Below, one piece after another: positions 35,842-48,800 of a DNA stretch of 64,000 nucleotides. This DNA is from Aphelenchoides besseyi (lineage: Eukaryota; Nematoda; Chromadorea; Rhabditida; Aphelenchoididae). The stretch lies in contig JAMPIQ010000003.1 of NCBI GenBank assembly GCA_024699855.1, positions 6,448,001 through 6,512,000 on the forward strand. Direction: 5' to 3'. The translations under genes were made by a program, and so were the position numbers. The number at the start of each line of letters is the position of its first letter. Position 1 is the stretch's first letter. The notes below the pieces were generated by a model that worked only from the letters and a program-made list of their open reading frames with translations, ran no database searches and was not told where the DNA came from.

Positions 35842-36675
35842 ATTCATAAATGCTATTATTTATGCGTATTTATTGTTAACTAAAAACTATATCGGGTGTT
35901 AAATAAAAGGTTTCACTTGCTGTTTTCTGAAATATTTGACTTCCAAAAGTCTTAGCTTATTGCCAACTGGATGCTGTAGTTCGAGTGGAACTGATGGAAA
36001 ATACAATCTGTTTAGTACTATAGGAGCTCAAATACTGAATGTCCTCAGTAAATTACGAGCTAATTGATTGTAAAAGTTCTTTAAGTCGTCGTCACATTCT
36101 CCGCAGCCATGAAGTCTTCGATCATTGCTTTAGGTTTTTCCAACCGTTTAGTTGAAAATACACATGTCGTTTGAGTACTGTCAACATAATTGGAAGGCAC
36201 ATGTTGTTTCGGGAATCGGCAACATTTTTGGTCATTAGCGGTTTTCATTCCGTCGTCCGACTGTACGATCGTCGATCATACGGGTAGTTGAAAAACAAAA
36301 ACCGAAAACATTTCGGGCGGTCAGGTTGTAATTCGAGACTAAAGAAAACAATGAAGAAACACGAAAAGGTTTCCGGGCGGCAAAATTTTTGTGTTTCATT
36401 CGATCAAAGGCAAAAAGTTGGCCAATGGCTATTTCCACATTTCTCCGTTTCACATCCTTTCATTTCACTGGGACTGTTGCTCATCGCTACAAATAACAAA
36501 AGAAGCGTCGGGTATCACAAGAAGTGATGGCGGCAGTTTCAACAAAAACTGACGTTATCCGCACGGACGCAAAGTGCAGTTCTTGAAATAGAAATCGTAT
36601 AAAATTCTCGTGCTCAACCACCAATTTCTCATTTCGTTTTGCTTGTACGTTACCGTAGACAAGTGCAGAGACAGA
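35842..36675. other. Intergenic, no gene seen
   Basis: About 830 bp between the CLPTM1-like and mucin-like genes. An AATAAA near 35901 probably serves the former. Confidence 0.5.
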
Positions 36676-38290
36676 ATGCGCGTTCCAATCAGTTTGCTGC
36701 TAATAGGTATAAGTGTGATGACTAGTAAGTTCGATGTTCTATGTCTGCGTGACAGGTGTTTTTTAGACAATTTCGTTCGAATCGAAGCCAACCCTCAGTC
36801 AAATGAGTTTCAGGTTTTGGTTTTTCTACATCGCTAACCGCTAGTTTTGCTTTCAGTCGAATCTCGATCTTCAAGGCGCGTTCAAATCTCGCGTGCGATC
36901 GTTGACTTTGAAATCGGTAAGCAAACAAACCAATCGTCTAATTTACAAGCATCTTGTAGATTGGAGGTTGTAATTGTCAAAAACGAAACATCGACGCTCT
37001 TCGCTTTTCACAGTTGCCGTTGGAAAGACGTGAAGCTTTAAACTTTGATGATCGAACGCTCAAAGATTTGGATAACAAACAGGATTGGATGAAGCAAAAA
37101 ACAACCACTGTACGACCATTAGCACAATTAAGGGACAATGAGACGACTACTTCTTTTACAACAACAACTGCTCGCCCTAGAACGACTGCTCGTCCTAGAA
37201 CGAAAACGACCGCTCGTCCCACAACAACAACTACTACTGGCACATCAAGCACAACAACTACAAGTACTACGTCAACAACAACAAGTACTCTTACTCCACC
37301 AACTACGTCTCAATCTCCAGTAACTATTAGTCCATCGCCCGGTTGTTCGGGCTGTTGGTGTTGTTTTATGGTAAGCAAAGATGTTTAGTAAAAAACATAA
37401 AGCAATCTTAGCAATGTTCTTGTGGTCAAATTCCACCAAAATGTCCAATACCAGTCACCTATGCTCCAACTCTAAATCCCTCTTCCGTAACACCACCTTC
37501 CACAAGCTCATCAACTCCAGCTGGTTACGTAACTCAACCGCCCTCAAAACCAAATGTCACTTCTTCACCTGAACCCTACGTTCCTATTCCACCTTGTCAA
37601 CAGCCGATTCCTCAGCCACAACCTCAAGGGTTGGTTGTAGCTTGTTTATTAACAATCATAAATCTATTTAGTTGCTGTCAAATTCCAATACAAATTCCGT
37701 GCTTTTTGTGCCCGTGTCTTTCACATTGTTCCGTCGTTCCGATTCACGAATGTCCGTGCAATGTCGACTCAACATTCGAATATCAATGCCGTGAATTCTC
37801 TTGTTCATATAATTAATCATTTTGAGTTTCAGCCAACCAACCGTTGTACACAATTTCAATAGATGAATTGCCCGGCAAATTGGATGCCGGATATCGTGTC
37901 GCCGACACTCTACGACCACCTCCAAAATGTGCATATGGCGATCAATACACAGTTCCTGTTCAACCTTATCAACAACCAAGTCAATACGTGCCTTACGGTC
38001 AAATTAATCCTGAAAATCTCAACTTGGAATCCTCAAACTATTGGCTTTATCGTCAACAAAGAGAACGGCCGGAGGCTTCGAAACAAGCATCTTATGTTCG
38101 TCCTCCTATTCCTTCTGGCTATCCAATTGGTCCTCCAATTCCGCCAATTCCTTACAACACCAAATCTCCATCTTATGCTCAACCAGCCAACACAACTCAA
38201 CCAGAAACTACAACTCCAACGTCTTCCGCATCCCAAATTTTGCCGCTCAGTTTAAGTCTGTTGTTTATGAGTTTGAGTTTTCTATTCTGA
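36676..38290 (+). CDS. Mucin-like, cysteine-containing, probably GPI-anchored surface protein
   Basis: Start at 36676 with signal peptide MRVPISLLLIGISVM. All exons join in phase over 36-50 bp introns. After SNLDLQGAFKSRVRSLTLKS and GGCNCQKRNIDALRFSQLPL comes a threonine-dominated block (about 37137-37330: TTTTARPRTTARPRTKTTAR and longer T/S runs), typical of mucin O-glycosylation. A cysteine cluster follows (GCSGCWCCFMQCSCGQIPPK; CCQIPIQIPCFLCPCLSHCS; HECPCNVDSTFEYQC). Next are a conserved-looking segment (YTISIDELPGKLDAGYRVAD) and a Pro-rich stretch (PPIPSGYPIGPPIPPIPYN). The C-terminus is hydrophobic (ILPLSLSLLFMSLSFLF) with no cytosolic tail, as in GPI-anchored proteins. Family not recognised; role at the surface or cuticle is inferred only from layout. 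Confidence 0.8.
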
Positions 38291-38443
38291 TTGCTTTGTT
38301 GCTTTCCTAACTAATAATTTAACGCTTCTGTTCTCAAGGTGTTGGTTTGTAATATCGTTAATAAGCATCGTTTTATTTACTCACATTTGCTTTCACTAAA
38401 AATAAATCGTATATTTTAAAGCTGCTGCCTCATTGTATCGAGT

Positions 38444-40251
38444 TCACATGTCATGACCGAATTCACGCGCCGCTTTGATCATCATGATATTGAGAGTAAC
38501 AATCACGAAAATCGCCGAAATCGTGTTGAACATTGTCAGCAAAATCGGAGCACAGGAAGCAGTCTAAAAGATTATTTCGTTTCCATGGATTCATAACCAC
38601 TTACCTCTTCAAACTCCTCGTTTTCCAATGATCGAGAATCCAAATTATTCAACTTTTCAACTCGATTAGGATCCCGAGCAATGTATCGCTCTTTGTTCAC
38701 GATCCACTCGCACAATACAAAACAAATGATTGTCACCAGAATCCCAATTGTAAAGACATGAATTGGCCACCGTCCGTACGAAGCGATCAGACCCAACTTT
38801 GGGATTCCGATACCCATATACGAGTTTGTGCCTAAGAAAGTCCTTACAACTATTCTCCATTTGAACTCACAACTTAACGCCCAAATCGTATACCCGCAAA
38901 ACGTGTGCATCAAATTCCAGGCTTTCCGCGAATCAGCAGCAACGTTCGGCCTACAAATTCCGCCCAGAACTTGAGCACAAATCAAAGAGTAAATGATAGT
39001 ACCAAGAATCGAATGAAAACGACGGTAATAACTCTAAAAGCAAACTTTAGACAAAATTTCTGTCCGATTTACCTGATCTTCACAGCTTTCAGAACACGGC
39101 AATGTCTTGAAATCCGCTTGATAATAAATGGTAAAAAAGGCAACAGAGGAAGAGACGAAAGCCGTGAAATTGCAAATCCAATGAACCTAAACATAGAACT
39201 TGAGGATTCTTCCTTTACAAGCTCTTACGTGAAACCAAACGAAAACATGGCAACAACGAGCCAAATGATCTTTGCAGAATCGAGCGCTAAAAACAGCAGT
39301 TGGATGGAGAACAAGACAAGACAAAAGCATCAACGTTGCATGAGCAATCGAGATTTTTTGTTTAACAATCTGTGGAATTTCCGATTGGTGGGTTTCGGTG
39401 ATCCACTGATGTCCGGCTGCTTGACCGCATCCCGTTTCGCAAAAACCAATTGGTTCAGCACTCACAAACGGAAACAAAGGACCGTCGGCAACAGAGTGAT
39501 GGCCGGGATCCAAATCTGTAAATCGTCGATAAACTCCGGATTCATTCTTATTGTACTATGCGGATTAGCGGGACCACGGGCGAATAAAAGATAGAAATTA
39601 GCTTCTGGATCACTCAAATTGAATACGAGCTGACGTTCAGGACCTTTCAGTTGACTCAAACCGCCAAACACCCATTCGAGCTGACAGTTCATCCTGTCGT
39701 TAACTAAGTGAACTTCTGCGTTTTTAATCATCAGTTTTGATGCCTAAAAGAATAGTTAACAATTTTACGCTCTTCTTTTCTACTTCGTGCTGTCTACGAC
39801 TGCTATGATAGTCATTGTAAGTGACGTAAACTGATCCCTGACCTGTGCTATTGACAGCACACACAATCGCCGTATCGTTGCCCTAGAATTGTAGTCTTAC
39901 CATTTACTTGCTTTTACTTGCCATTTTGCGGTCTATAGAGAATCCGAGCGCCCCGTAGATACTGCGATTAATAATATACGTGTCGAGAAGATCGGATGTA
40001 AAAATTACGAGCGCAAATCGAATTCTTTCGGCCGTCACGTCCCATGAAACGATTCCAACACAAGTCGGACCATTGGTTTGTTCGCAACCAGTTGGCATCA
40101 ACCAACAACCCTGTTGAGTTCCACAATCTTTTAAACGTGCTAAAACAACTTTCTGATCTCGATACCCAAATCAAAACTCACAGCTAAACTGGTCGGCTTT
40201 GACGTTGAATAGGAAAACAAAAAAGAAGTATAAGGCGTTTATTTTCATCAT
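38444..40251 (-). CDS. DOMON / cytochrome b561 protein (FRRS1-like ferric reductase)
   Basis: Membrane electron-transfer protein. The start at 40251 or 40248 gives a signal peptide (MMKINALYFFFVFLFNVKAD). The DOMON domain follows: RLKDCGTQQGCWLMPTGCEQ, GIVSWDVTAERIRFALVIFT, ALGFSIDRKM, NDRMNCQLEWVFGGLSQLKG and FNLSDPEANFYLLFARGPAN. The b561 transmembrane part carries His candidates for haem binding: ISIAHATLMLLSCLVLHPTA, WFHVRA, VNHS-type and AWNLMHTFCGYTIWALS. The last helices are GRWPIHVFTIGILVTIICFV and ILLTMFNTISAIFVIVTLNI. FRRS1-like proteins reduce Fe(III) at membranes using cytosolic reductant; the substrate here is inferred. The gene begins 177 bp after the stop of the 5-phosphatase on the same strand, with AATAAA (40391-40396) and a TTTTAG between them. 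Confidence 0.88.
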
Positions 40252-40390
40252 AAAACTAACTGACAAGTGTGATACGACGATTTGCTCGTATTTTGTAGGT
40301 TTTCTTTCACGACTAAAATTCCCACCGTTTCCAAGGCAGCGACTTCGTATTTTCGGATTTAAAGTCCAACTGAACGATCAGACGTGTGAA

Positions 40391-40396
40391 TTTATT
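40391..40396 (-). terminator. Polyadenylation signal of the 5-phosphatase gene
   Basis: AATAAA on the minus strand 31 bases after the stop codon at 40428. Confidence 0.5.
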
Positions 40397-40427
40397 TCTC
40401 GAAAACATCTACAAGTGATTCTCGTAT

Positions 40428-42379
40428 TCAAGTCGAATTCGTTGAATCGAAAACCGTTGAATTGCTCAGAGAAATAGCTTCGGAATGACCATTCGAGGAT
40501 TTGGACTCATAGACACGCATCTTGAAGGTGCAGTAGACGGGCTTATGATCCGAAACTGTGAGATCCCAAATACAATCATAACGCACTGGAACCAACGATT
40601 TTTTATCTTTTGACCAAAACAACACACGATCCTAGAACCCAACGATTATAATCGATTGCACGCCACTTGCCGTGTACGAAGGAATTCGATTTGGCGCGTA
40701 TTGATTTGAATTACGAATGAACTTGTGAGTGGGTGGAAAGGCGATTACTCCCTCTCTGAAGTTTTCAAAAATAAACCCTGCAAAACGAATAATCGAAATG
40801 AACATCTTGACAACCTTTGGCTTTTTCGATTGTCAACTCGTCGTGGTCGAGAAGTTCGCGGAAATCGAGATTGTGTCGAAAAAGACGGTTTTGCAGCTGT
40901 TTTTTAATCAACTGTGCCGCGTCGACATGCCACAGACGAAAGTTGAGATCACCAAACCAAAAGACGTTTGCTGCCTTCTTGATGGGCACGTTATTTGCAT
41001 CGGAAGATCGTTGTCGTCTGAGCATTTCAAAATCAAAACTGCGCGAAAGTTTGTGATAATCAGAAATTCGTCTTTTCAGTTTTCCGTCTAAAATCTCAAT
41101 TAAGCGAAATAGTAGCAAACTCACGAGTTAGATGACAAGCAATGAATACACAAGTTGTTTGCAGTAAACGAAAACAAATTCCTATTGCACCTTTGGTTCG
41201 AAAAGGCGAAGCCAATCGTTTGGTTGCTATGAATTGATATTCGGGGCCTAAAGTTATGTTAATAGGGATAATTAAGAAGACGTACAAGATGCATAGAGAC
41301 TCAGTTTGCGTCGCATGAACACCAGAACCATCTGCGACCACTTTCTGACCCAACAATAAACTCGATGAGTGTCGTTGAGCGCCTTTTCGACAATTGCCAC
41401 CATGTCTCTGTGAAATCGACTGAAACGGAAATGAACTGAAATTTTATTCTTCACGTACAGTGTCGATGTGGGTAGCTCCTGAAGTGCGATTGCAATCACA
41501 TCCGGACGCTCATTCGCGTCCATTTTGCTGAAGAGTTCACTGAGCATTTCGAGGCTTCGCACCGACTGAAAACTTTGATTTGACTCACGATATGAACTCT
41601 GTAGTCTTACTTTCGCTGCAATATTCCAACTGAAATGGAAACAAATCATAAAAGAAAAACAAAGTTTTTACTTACGTAAAACACATCACCGAAACACTTC
41701 CATCTTCCAACATCTCCGTCAGTTCGTGTCGTTGCGGAAGCAAAACGCCGCCCGGACCAACGACTCGTGGACTAGACCAGCACATCAATGAAATAGACTC
41801 GAGACTTACCGTTTATGTAAATCCCGTTGGAATTCCTCCTCCGAAAACTGACTGTGAATTTCGGCGTTCGAATCTAAAAGAGTGGTCGCTTACTCACTTC
41901 TCATCACAAACCAAAACAAAAAACAACTTTGAGACAACAACCCGCAATAAAGAATGGTTTTGCTCGTTAGAGTTGCGGGTTGAAAACTTTCAGAAGAGTA
42001 GACGTACGTATTAGCAATCCAAAACTCAATAAAACAAGCTCAAACAATGATGCTCGTGTCTACGGAGCAAAACTGTGATCTGCAGCGGTCGGCTAAAAAA
42101 GCTCGAAGAGCCGCTGTCGTGCACTCGAAACTAATTTCAATTTTTTACAACAAAAACCCTCTGGTCTGTTCGGCCGTTCGAAATTCGAAACTCACCGCTC
42201 GAAGACGGCCGATTTGCCGTTTGCTGTCCATCTTCCTCGTCCATTATTTCAGCCAAACGTTTATATTTGAACATCAACACTCGTCTTTCATTGCAAATCG
42301 ATTCGAGAAACCGTCGGTACAAGAACTTGACAAGAGAGTTGAGCTCGGGAAAAGCCTCAGGACACAAGTCTCCATGACT
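40428..42379 (-). CDS. Inositol polyphosphate 5-phosphatase (IPPc domain), 5' end uncertain
   Basis: Removes the 5-phosphate of phosphoinositides or inositol phosphates. The upstream region includes FPELNSLVKFLYRRFLESIC and AEIHSQFSEEEFQRDLHK. The catalytic domain follows: CFTWNIAAKV, PDVIAIALQELPTSTLYV, WSQMVLVFMRRKLSLYA, RTKGAIGICFRLLQTTCVF, ACHLTR (normally NSHLAAH), FWFGDLNFRLWHVDAAQLI (metal-binding GDLNxR), IPSYTDRVLFW and LTVSDHKPVYCTF. The PSYTDRVL junction is split by a 39-bp GC-AG intron (ACG|GCAAGT, about 40669-40631). It ends with a Ser-rich stretch and no membrane or CAAX signal. The particular subfamily (INPP5K/J-like or other) cannot be settled. The exon beginning near 42379 needs an upstream exon; a candidate on the same strand (about 42850-42728, ...LKWGTVEMFVELSQNERYFN) is unproven. 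Confidence 0.88.
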
Positions 42380-42899
42380 ACCATTTTTATTCGGTAAAAA
42401 ACAAAGTCAAGTCAAACGCGGCTTTCGACAAAGAAGAGAGCTTTTTTGTACTTCATCGCCCGAAATATCCGAAACTTCCGCAGTTTCTGTTCAAGTTGGC
42501 AGAGCTAACTGCTAGAAATTTTGAAGGATGAATTCTGTTACTGAACGTAAAAACGCACTTCTGTGTCCGAAATAAGAGAAAGTACAAAGAGCTACACAAA
42601 CTTCACATTTGTTTTTGTAGGCACACAATTTGCCACTTCTAAACAGAATAAATCGAAATTACGATCGATACAAACCTTCTACTTCTCGGCCTTTTCTACG
42701 GAATCCACTGAAGAACCGAAATGATTTTGCTAGTTTGTTGTGTTTTACCTTCTGATTAAAGTACCGTTCGTTTTGTGACAGTTCGACAAACATTTCGACG
42801 GTTCCCCACTTCAAGTTATGCTGCGAATTCTTTGAAATTGACGGCAAACGAACAATCTGTTTCCTTTTCGTTATCTCAACCTCTTTCGATGTTCACATA

Positions 42900-45800
42900 A
42901 AAAGCAAATCAAAAACTTCAAAAAGTAAAAAACCTTGTTGTCGACGATTCACAACCTCACGTATCGTTATAAAGAGTTGACGGGGAGTGTTCGCTGAGCG
43001 TTGAATATCAGTGGCACTGGCCAATGGCTGTGTCCCAGAAAGTTGTTGCTGACTTCAACTTCCACCCACGTGTTCACTTCAATCGACTGGATCGAAGCGA
43101 GTTGGCCAGTCAGAGTGCATTTTCTTCTATTTGTTTGACAGGAAACAGCAGGATCATTTGCATATATAACATAAGCGTCTACAGACCTCTGGCTGTCGAG
43201 CTTCTTCATCGAATTCTTTTAAACCACCCACTTTAAATACGTGAACGAACAGTTGCGATCAAAGGATCAAACTCACGATCCGTTCGCTAAGCTCCACCTT
43301 ATTTTCGGAGAAAAGTGATTTAATTGTTTTTTGTGGAGATTGACACGAGAATCAGCTTTCGATGTCGAATATTGTTCGTATCGTCATCTAAACAAAAACC
43401 CCAACTAAAGACCGTGTTCTTGTTGACAACCGGAATTGTGCTTGTTCTCAGTGAGTTAAATGTCCAGTTGATTTCCGGCCAAACAAACGAGAACAATGCA
43501 GACTGTTTAATATTGATGGTCCAGCGGTTTGTTTCGAGAAGTTTGTGTAACTAATCGATTTCGTTCGAAACAGAATTACGACCGAATTCGTTTAGGACTT
43601 TGGACAATCGAAATGTCTTCTGAAGCACTTGACCATTTAATTCAAGGAAAACAAGCGGGAGAAAGACGAATTGGTTTAATTTGAAGTGTTGATTCAATGC
43701 ACTCAGAAAAATTGTTGTGCAAAAAACGGCAGGCATCTGTTTCGACAAATTTGTTTAATTGGATTCGAATGGAGAAAATTTTGAATTGCAAAATGAATAC
43801 TTGAGTGTCCAATTTGCGGGCCGGAATTATGCATTTTAAAACAATTGGGAACTTTCTTGGGGGCCAATTGCTCTGCCGGAATCCGCTCGTCAAGCGCCGT
43901 TTTGTACGCGTATTGTCATTCGAAACTCGGCCCGACAGCTAATTGGCTTCATATTTCAAAAAACATACGGTGGCTGTTTAATTTCGTAAAATTCGCGATG
44001 TCTGTCGTAAAAATGTCCCCATGAGGCGGAAGAAAACGTTATTAATTGTTTTGCTTTTGCACATTTCGGCACTTCCCGTCAATTCGAAACCCCAAAAAAA
44101 CGTGCGGTCCTCTCTTTTGCGTAACCTTTTTTTGTGTCGAACTTTGCGAGCGCCGAAAAGAATCACCGATCGAAAGGCCGATCGGACGCGCCATCTTTCT
44201 CATCAGACGTTTTTTGGCATTCTTTGCGGTTTTGGGTCCGCGCCGAAAGAAAATTGGGATTGAAAGTTGGCTGAGTTCGCCGTTAATTATTAACCATCGA
44301 ATTCCCCATTCTCCAGGTTCCCAATCTTTTCGTAGTCCATGAATTATGCGCGCATTCCGGCCGCGCAAATCCACGCCTTCGAGAACCGGTTTGAAGTTTC
44401 CAATGCCGAAAATTTCCAACTTTTTTACCGTAGCTTTCACGGGCCCTGAAGGACGCTCTCATCGTGTTGTTTTTTGCGCGGCATTTCGCGATTCTCGCAC
44501 TTTCACTCTCAAGCGAAATCGACAAATCATCGTGCGATCGTTACGCAGCTTTTAGAAATTCAAACGACATGAGAATCATTTTGCGCGCTCCGGAATATGC
44601 TGCTGCGCGCTCTGGACACGCACCGTAAGACGTCCGAAAATTAGTCAAATTTATGTCGAGTTATCCAACACTCGTTCATAGATTTTGCCAATTTATACGC
44701 GGAAATTTGAGTCTCGCAGCTGTGATTTAAGCCTCCAACTTTTTTCTAATTTTTCGATGCGCACAACGGACGTTGTTAGTGTTTTTTGCGACCTAAAACG
44801 CGCATTTACGGTAATCGTCCAATTTCCGTGTTTCTACGGACGGAAATTAAAAAACAAATCTTCGGGATAAGCGTCGTTTTTTTGGGCTCATCAATTGCAA
44901 AAACAAAAAGAAGAACGAACGGGGCTGTTCGGCGTTTAAATCGCGTTTTTTAAATTCGTTCCAATCCAAATCGGCCGATTCGTAAAGTCGCCACTTGTTT
45001 TGCTTTGATAATTTCCTCATCTACGCGAATCGAGCCGTCAATTTCGAACTCACGTCGTTTTTTTGGCGTTTTTTGCGGCTGTTGGTTCGTCCAAATCGAA
45101 CTGCGTTCGTAAAAAGGTCCAAAATTCTTACGGTCGTTTCGGCTTCAGGTCGAACATTCCCTTGGCTTTTTGTCTCTTCATTGATTCGATGTTGGTGGTC
45201 GTCGATGAAATGGACGTTCAAGTGCATGGCTAGCAATCAGGACTCGCGAACTCAACGGTCATTACAGTTTGCAACATTTCAACGTTGAGACCAATCTTCT
45301 CGATATTTTCCTTTCGATTCACACGCACGCGAAAGTTTTGCGTGTGTTTTTAAACCGCGCGTTGTATTTGTTGCAAAACTCTCGATTAATTGCCATCTTG
45401 CGAAGACTCGTGGCATTTTGCATGTGGAGGTTAATCTCTCGATTATGATATTTCGACGCTCTTTTGTGTTGGAATTCACTCGATACTCTCAACTGACCAC
45501 GCAAACGGCGGTCATTCGAGAAAGCCAATTTGCTTGTTTTCAATGTTTGGAATTGTACGCGAAACTCATGACAATTTTTTGCTTCATTTACAGAATCATC
45601 TTCTCAAAAGTCCAATTAAAATCCAAAAGAGCACCAAAGTTTTCAGGGACGTTCCCAAACGTCGAGTTTAGAGCAAACATTTCCTATGACTTTTATGATC
45701 GTAAAACGGAATTTACGTTTTTTAAAATCTTCTGCGCTGTTTGCGGTCCGCTTTGTCATCCCGAGAAAGTGAATTGCAAATGATATTTTTTGGCGGCAAA

Positions 45801-48800
45801 AGTGTGAAAGAAGTTTTTTTCGGATTAGACGGCACGTGAGTACAAAATTACGGTAGCGAACTTTATTTGCGACATGTTGATGTTCTCCATTGGCGCGTCG
45901 ATTCGTGGAATTTGTTGGGAGGAATCCCAAAAGGTTTTCTCAATTTATCGGCACGTAAATTCGGATTTCAACAGGGCTTATGAACTTGACTGGAAGACTG
46001 AAATTTACGTTTTTGGCAGATTAGCAGAGAGTTTCGTAAAGAAGATTAAAACGAGATGGTTCCGCTTCGAATGTCCACACAGTTTGTCCGCGAAATCAAT
46101 GCCACGAATTGCGCGTCTTCAGTTTCGTACGAACTATCGAACAGTTCGAAGGTTGTTTTTAAAGTACTGATGATGCTTCTGATTGTGTAGTCCAGTTGGT
46201 CTTATAAGCCACTTTGTTACGTTAAGAGCCGCTTATGAGATTCGCTGCGGATACGCTTAGGGCGGACGGAAAACAGTTCCTTTCGTTCTATCAATTTGCT
46301 GGCAACTTCGAGCGAAATTTACGATCTGCGCGTCTTCTTTTTTGCTGCGTGTCTTTGTTGTTCTACACGTGATTGTTGTATGTGACGTAGTAGTCAAACG
46401 TAAAATTCGGCCATTAATGTTTGTCCACTCTCGTTTCTTTTGTTTGCAAAAAGTTTTCGATTGCTTGCTCGTGGCCGTTCTCGAGTTGCGCGCAAAAAAC
46501 GCTGGAGAAGACGTGAGTCTGATCGAAACGCAAACAAAAGACGCACAAGAATGACCGACTTCTTTTTTGCGCATTTTGTCACGTGGTCTTGGAGATCCGC
46601 GAAGTTTAATTGCATTGCAATTTTTCCCATCCTTATCATCAAAACAAATTGAATTCTCAATTTCGTTGATAAATTGCTTCCAATTTGCTTTATCAGCTTC
46701 TTAATAATTGCAATAAATTGGCTGCCTTTTCTTCGTACTGTTGACTTAACAATCGCGTTTAAAGCTGCGCAAACTCCCCCAACAAAACCAGTTGGTTGCC
46801 TGAGGAGGTCAATGGAAATGTTTACGTTGTTTTACCGTATTCGAGATCAGTCACGAGCTTTCAATTTCGTCGTCCAATTAATCCACAATTTCCTGGGAAA
46901 TTAAATTCAATTTCAGATCTGCAGAAGTTCACACGTTTTGAGCATCGAAATACGAGCGAAGAGAATTGGCTGCTATTTGAGAGATACAAAAAAAGGAAAC
47001 TTTGTTTGGCCGTCAACGAAAGGAAGAGGTGAGAAGCGCGCGCGATTAAAAATGCAAAAACTTTTTTCGATTCAAACGTAAAATTAAATCGAAACAGTTT
47101 TTTGTTTTCTCGTGACTCACGACGCGCCGTCCGAAATGACCGTCCGCGACGACGTCGCCGCCGCCGCCGGACGTCGCAACCAACGTTTTGGCAACGAAAC
47201 TGGTTTTTCAAACATCCGTTCAAAAAGTTTTTGTGTAAAGTTTTTCCACGAAAATACGTTCACCGTTTTTTCTCGCGTCTTCAACGATCGTTATCAGTGT
47301 TTTTGCGCGCTTTTGACTCATAATCGAATTCATGGCAAACAAATTGGCCGGGGATTAGAACTGCAAAGGACGTTTTTAATTTCCTTTTTTAATCCCCATT
47401 AATTGGGCGCATAATTCCAACGATGGTCACGATGAGATTTACCGTAAAGACTCTCTCGCTCTCCCCTTCTTTGTTGTTTACGTTTTCTTCGGATTTGCAA
47501 AACGCCAATCCAAAACGACACAAAACTTTCTTATTTTTCGATTATAATTCCACTAATTAGACGTGTCATTTCGGTCGTTTCCATTTGCTACACACTTTGA
47601 ATTGCGTTTCTCGCAACAAACTTTGGCCATTTGCTTTTATGAGCTTTGGAATTGGAAGCAATAAGCGTACCGTAGAATGCAGTCAAGATTTCGACCATGG
47701 GGTCTCAGTTATCGAATTAGCAGGCAAAAACAGTTCTGCAAATCCGAAACCAAATCAAATTGTCCGCCCTCTTGACTTCGATAAGACTAAGAAGTGTTTT
47801 TCATTCAATTTTAATTGACCGTTGTGTTTGTTCATTTGATACTCCATCATGATTCGCAACAACTTCGAATCGTTAAAGTTTTTGAGAGCAATAAAAGTGT
47901 TTAAAAATGTTCTCAAAAAACTCCAATCGAAACAATTCGCGTCTTCGAAGCAATCAAAACGGGAGCGTCTTTCTTTTTATGTTATCGGCGCAAAATGCCG
48001 TTTCTTTCGGTTCAAATCAATCGGCTGATAGCAATGACGATCGAAGAGGGAAAACGAAATGAATTGCGCGTTTACTTTTCGGAAGCAGCAAAAACTAAAA
48101 TTCGAACTGTCTGTCCAGCTCAATCGGCCAATCCATCATTTGATCGTTGAGAATTCTCGCGCGTGCTTCCAATTTGTTTGTTTCAGTTTTCGAACTTTTT
48201 TAGCAGTTAAAAATAACTGCTGCCAAAACGTCGGTTCGGTAGGTCGATTTGTGCCTTCGAGTCAGTTGTGGGTGCCGTTAATCGTAGTCGAAAATGGACG
48301 CCAAGAATCGACGTCGAATGATTCGCCTTTAGATCCGTTTCGCGCTTTTTTTTTATCAAGCAACTTCAAATCACCAAATCGAAACCGTGAAATCCGCGCG
48401 ATTGAAATTTGAAGTGCGCATAAAAAGTGGCGTCGAAAAAACAATTAGCGACGACAAGCTTTCGGCGTTTCAATGCGAAATTTTAGTTGGAATCCCCTCG
48501 AACTTGATCGTTTAGTGGTCGAAGAATGCGGAATTTGTTAATGAACATCCTCGATGTCTTTCTGACGTTCCAAGCAGCTTCTGCGTCAAATTCGACGTAC
48601 AAGCAAAATCCCGGGGCTTCTTTGTGCACTTGTATGGGAACAGATTTCTGCAATCGGCTTTCAATTTCTCAAAATTAAATATCCGATTACACGGACGCTG
48701 TGTAATTCCGGTTGTGAATTTTAATGTGTTTTTGTTTCCACCTCATTCATCGGATCATAATAATTGTAATTCTGCGTTACGATTGCGCGTACATCTTTCA

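Noticed and set aside
37138..37323. Leu/Gln-rich frame inside the mucin-like gene
   Set aside because: Out-of-frame reading of the Thr/Ser block; the in-phase reading joins flanking exons.
47145..47175. GCC repeat as a coding Arg/Ala run
   Set aside because: No supporting exon structure around it; treated as a small GC-rich spot.
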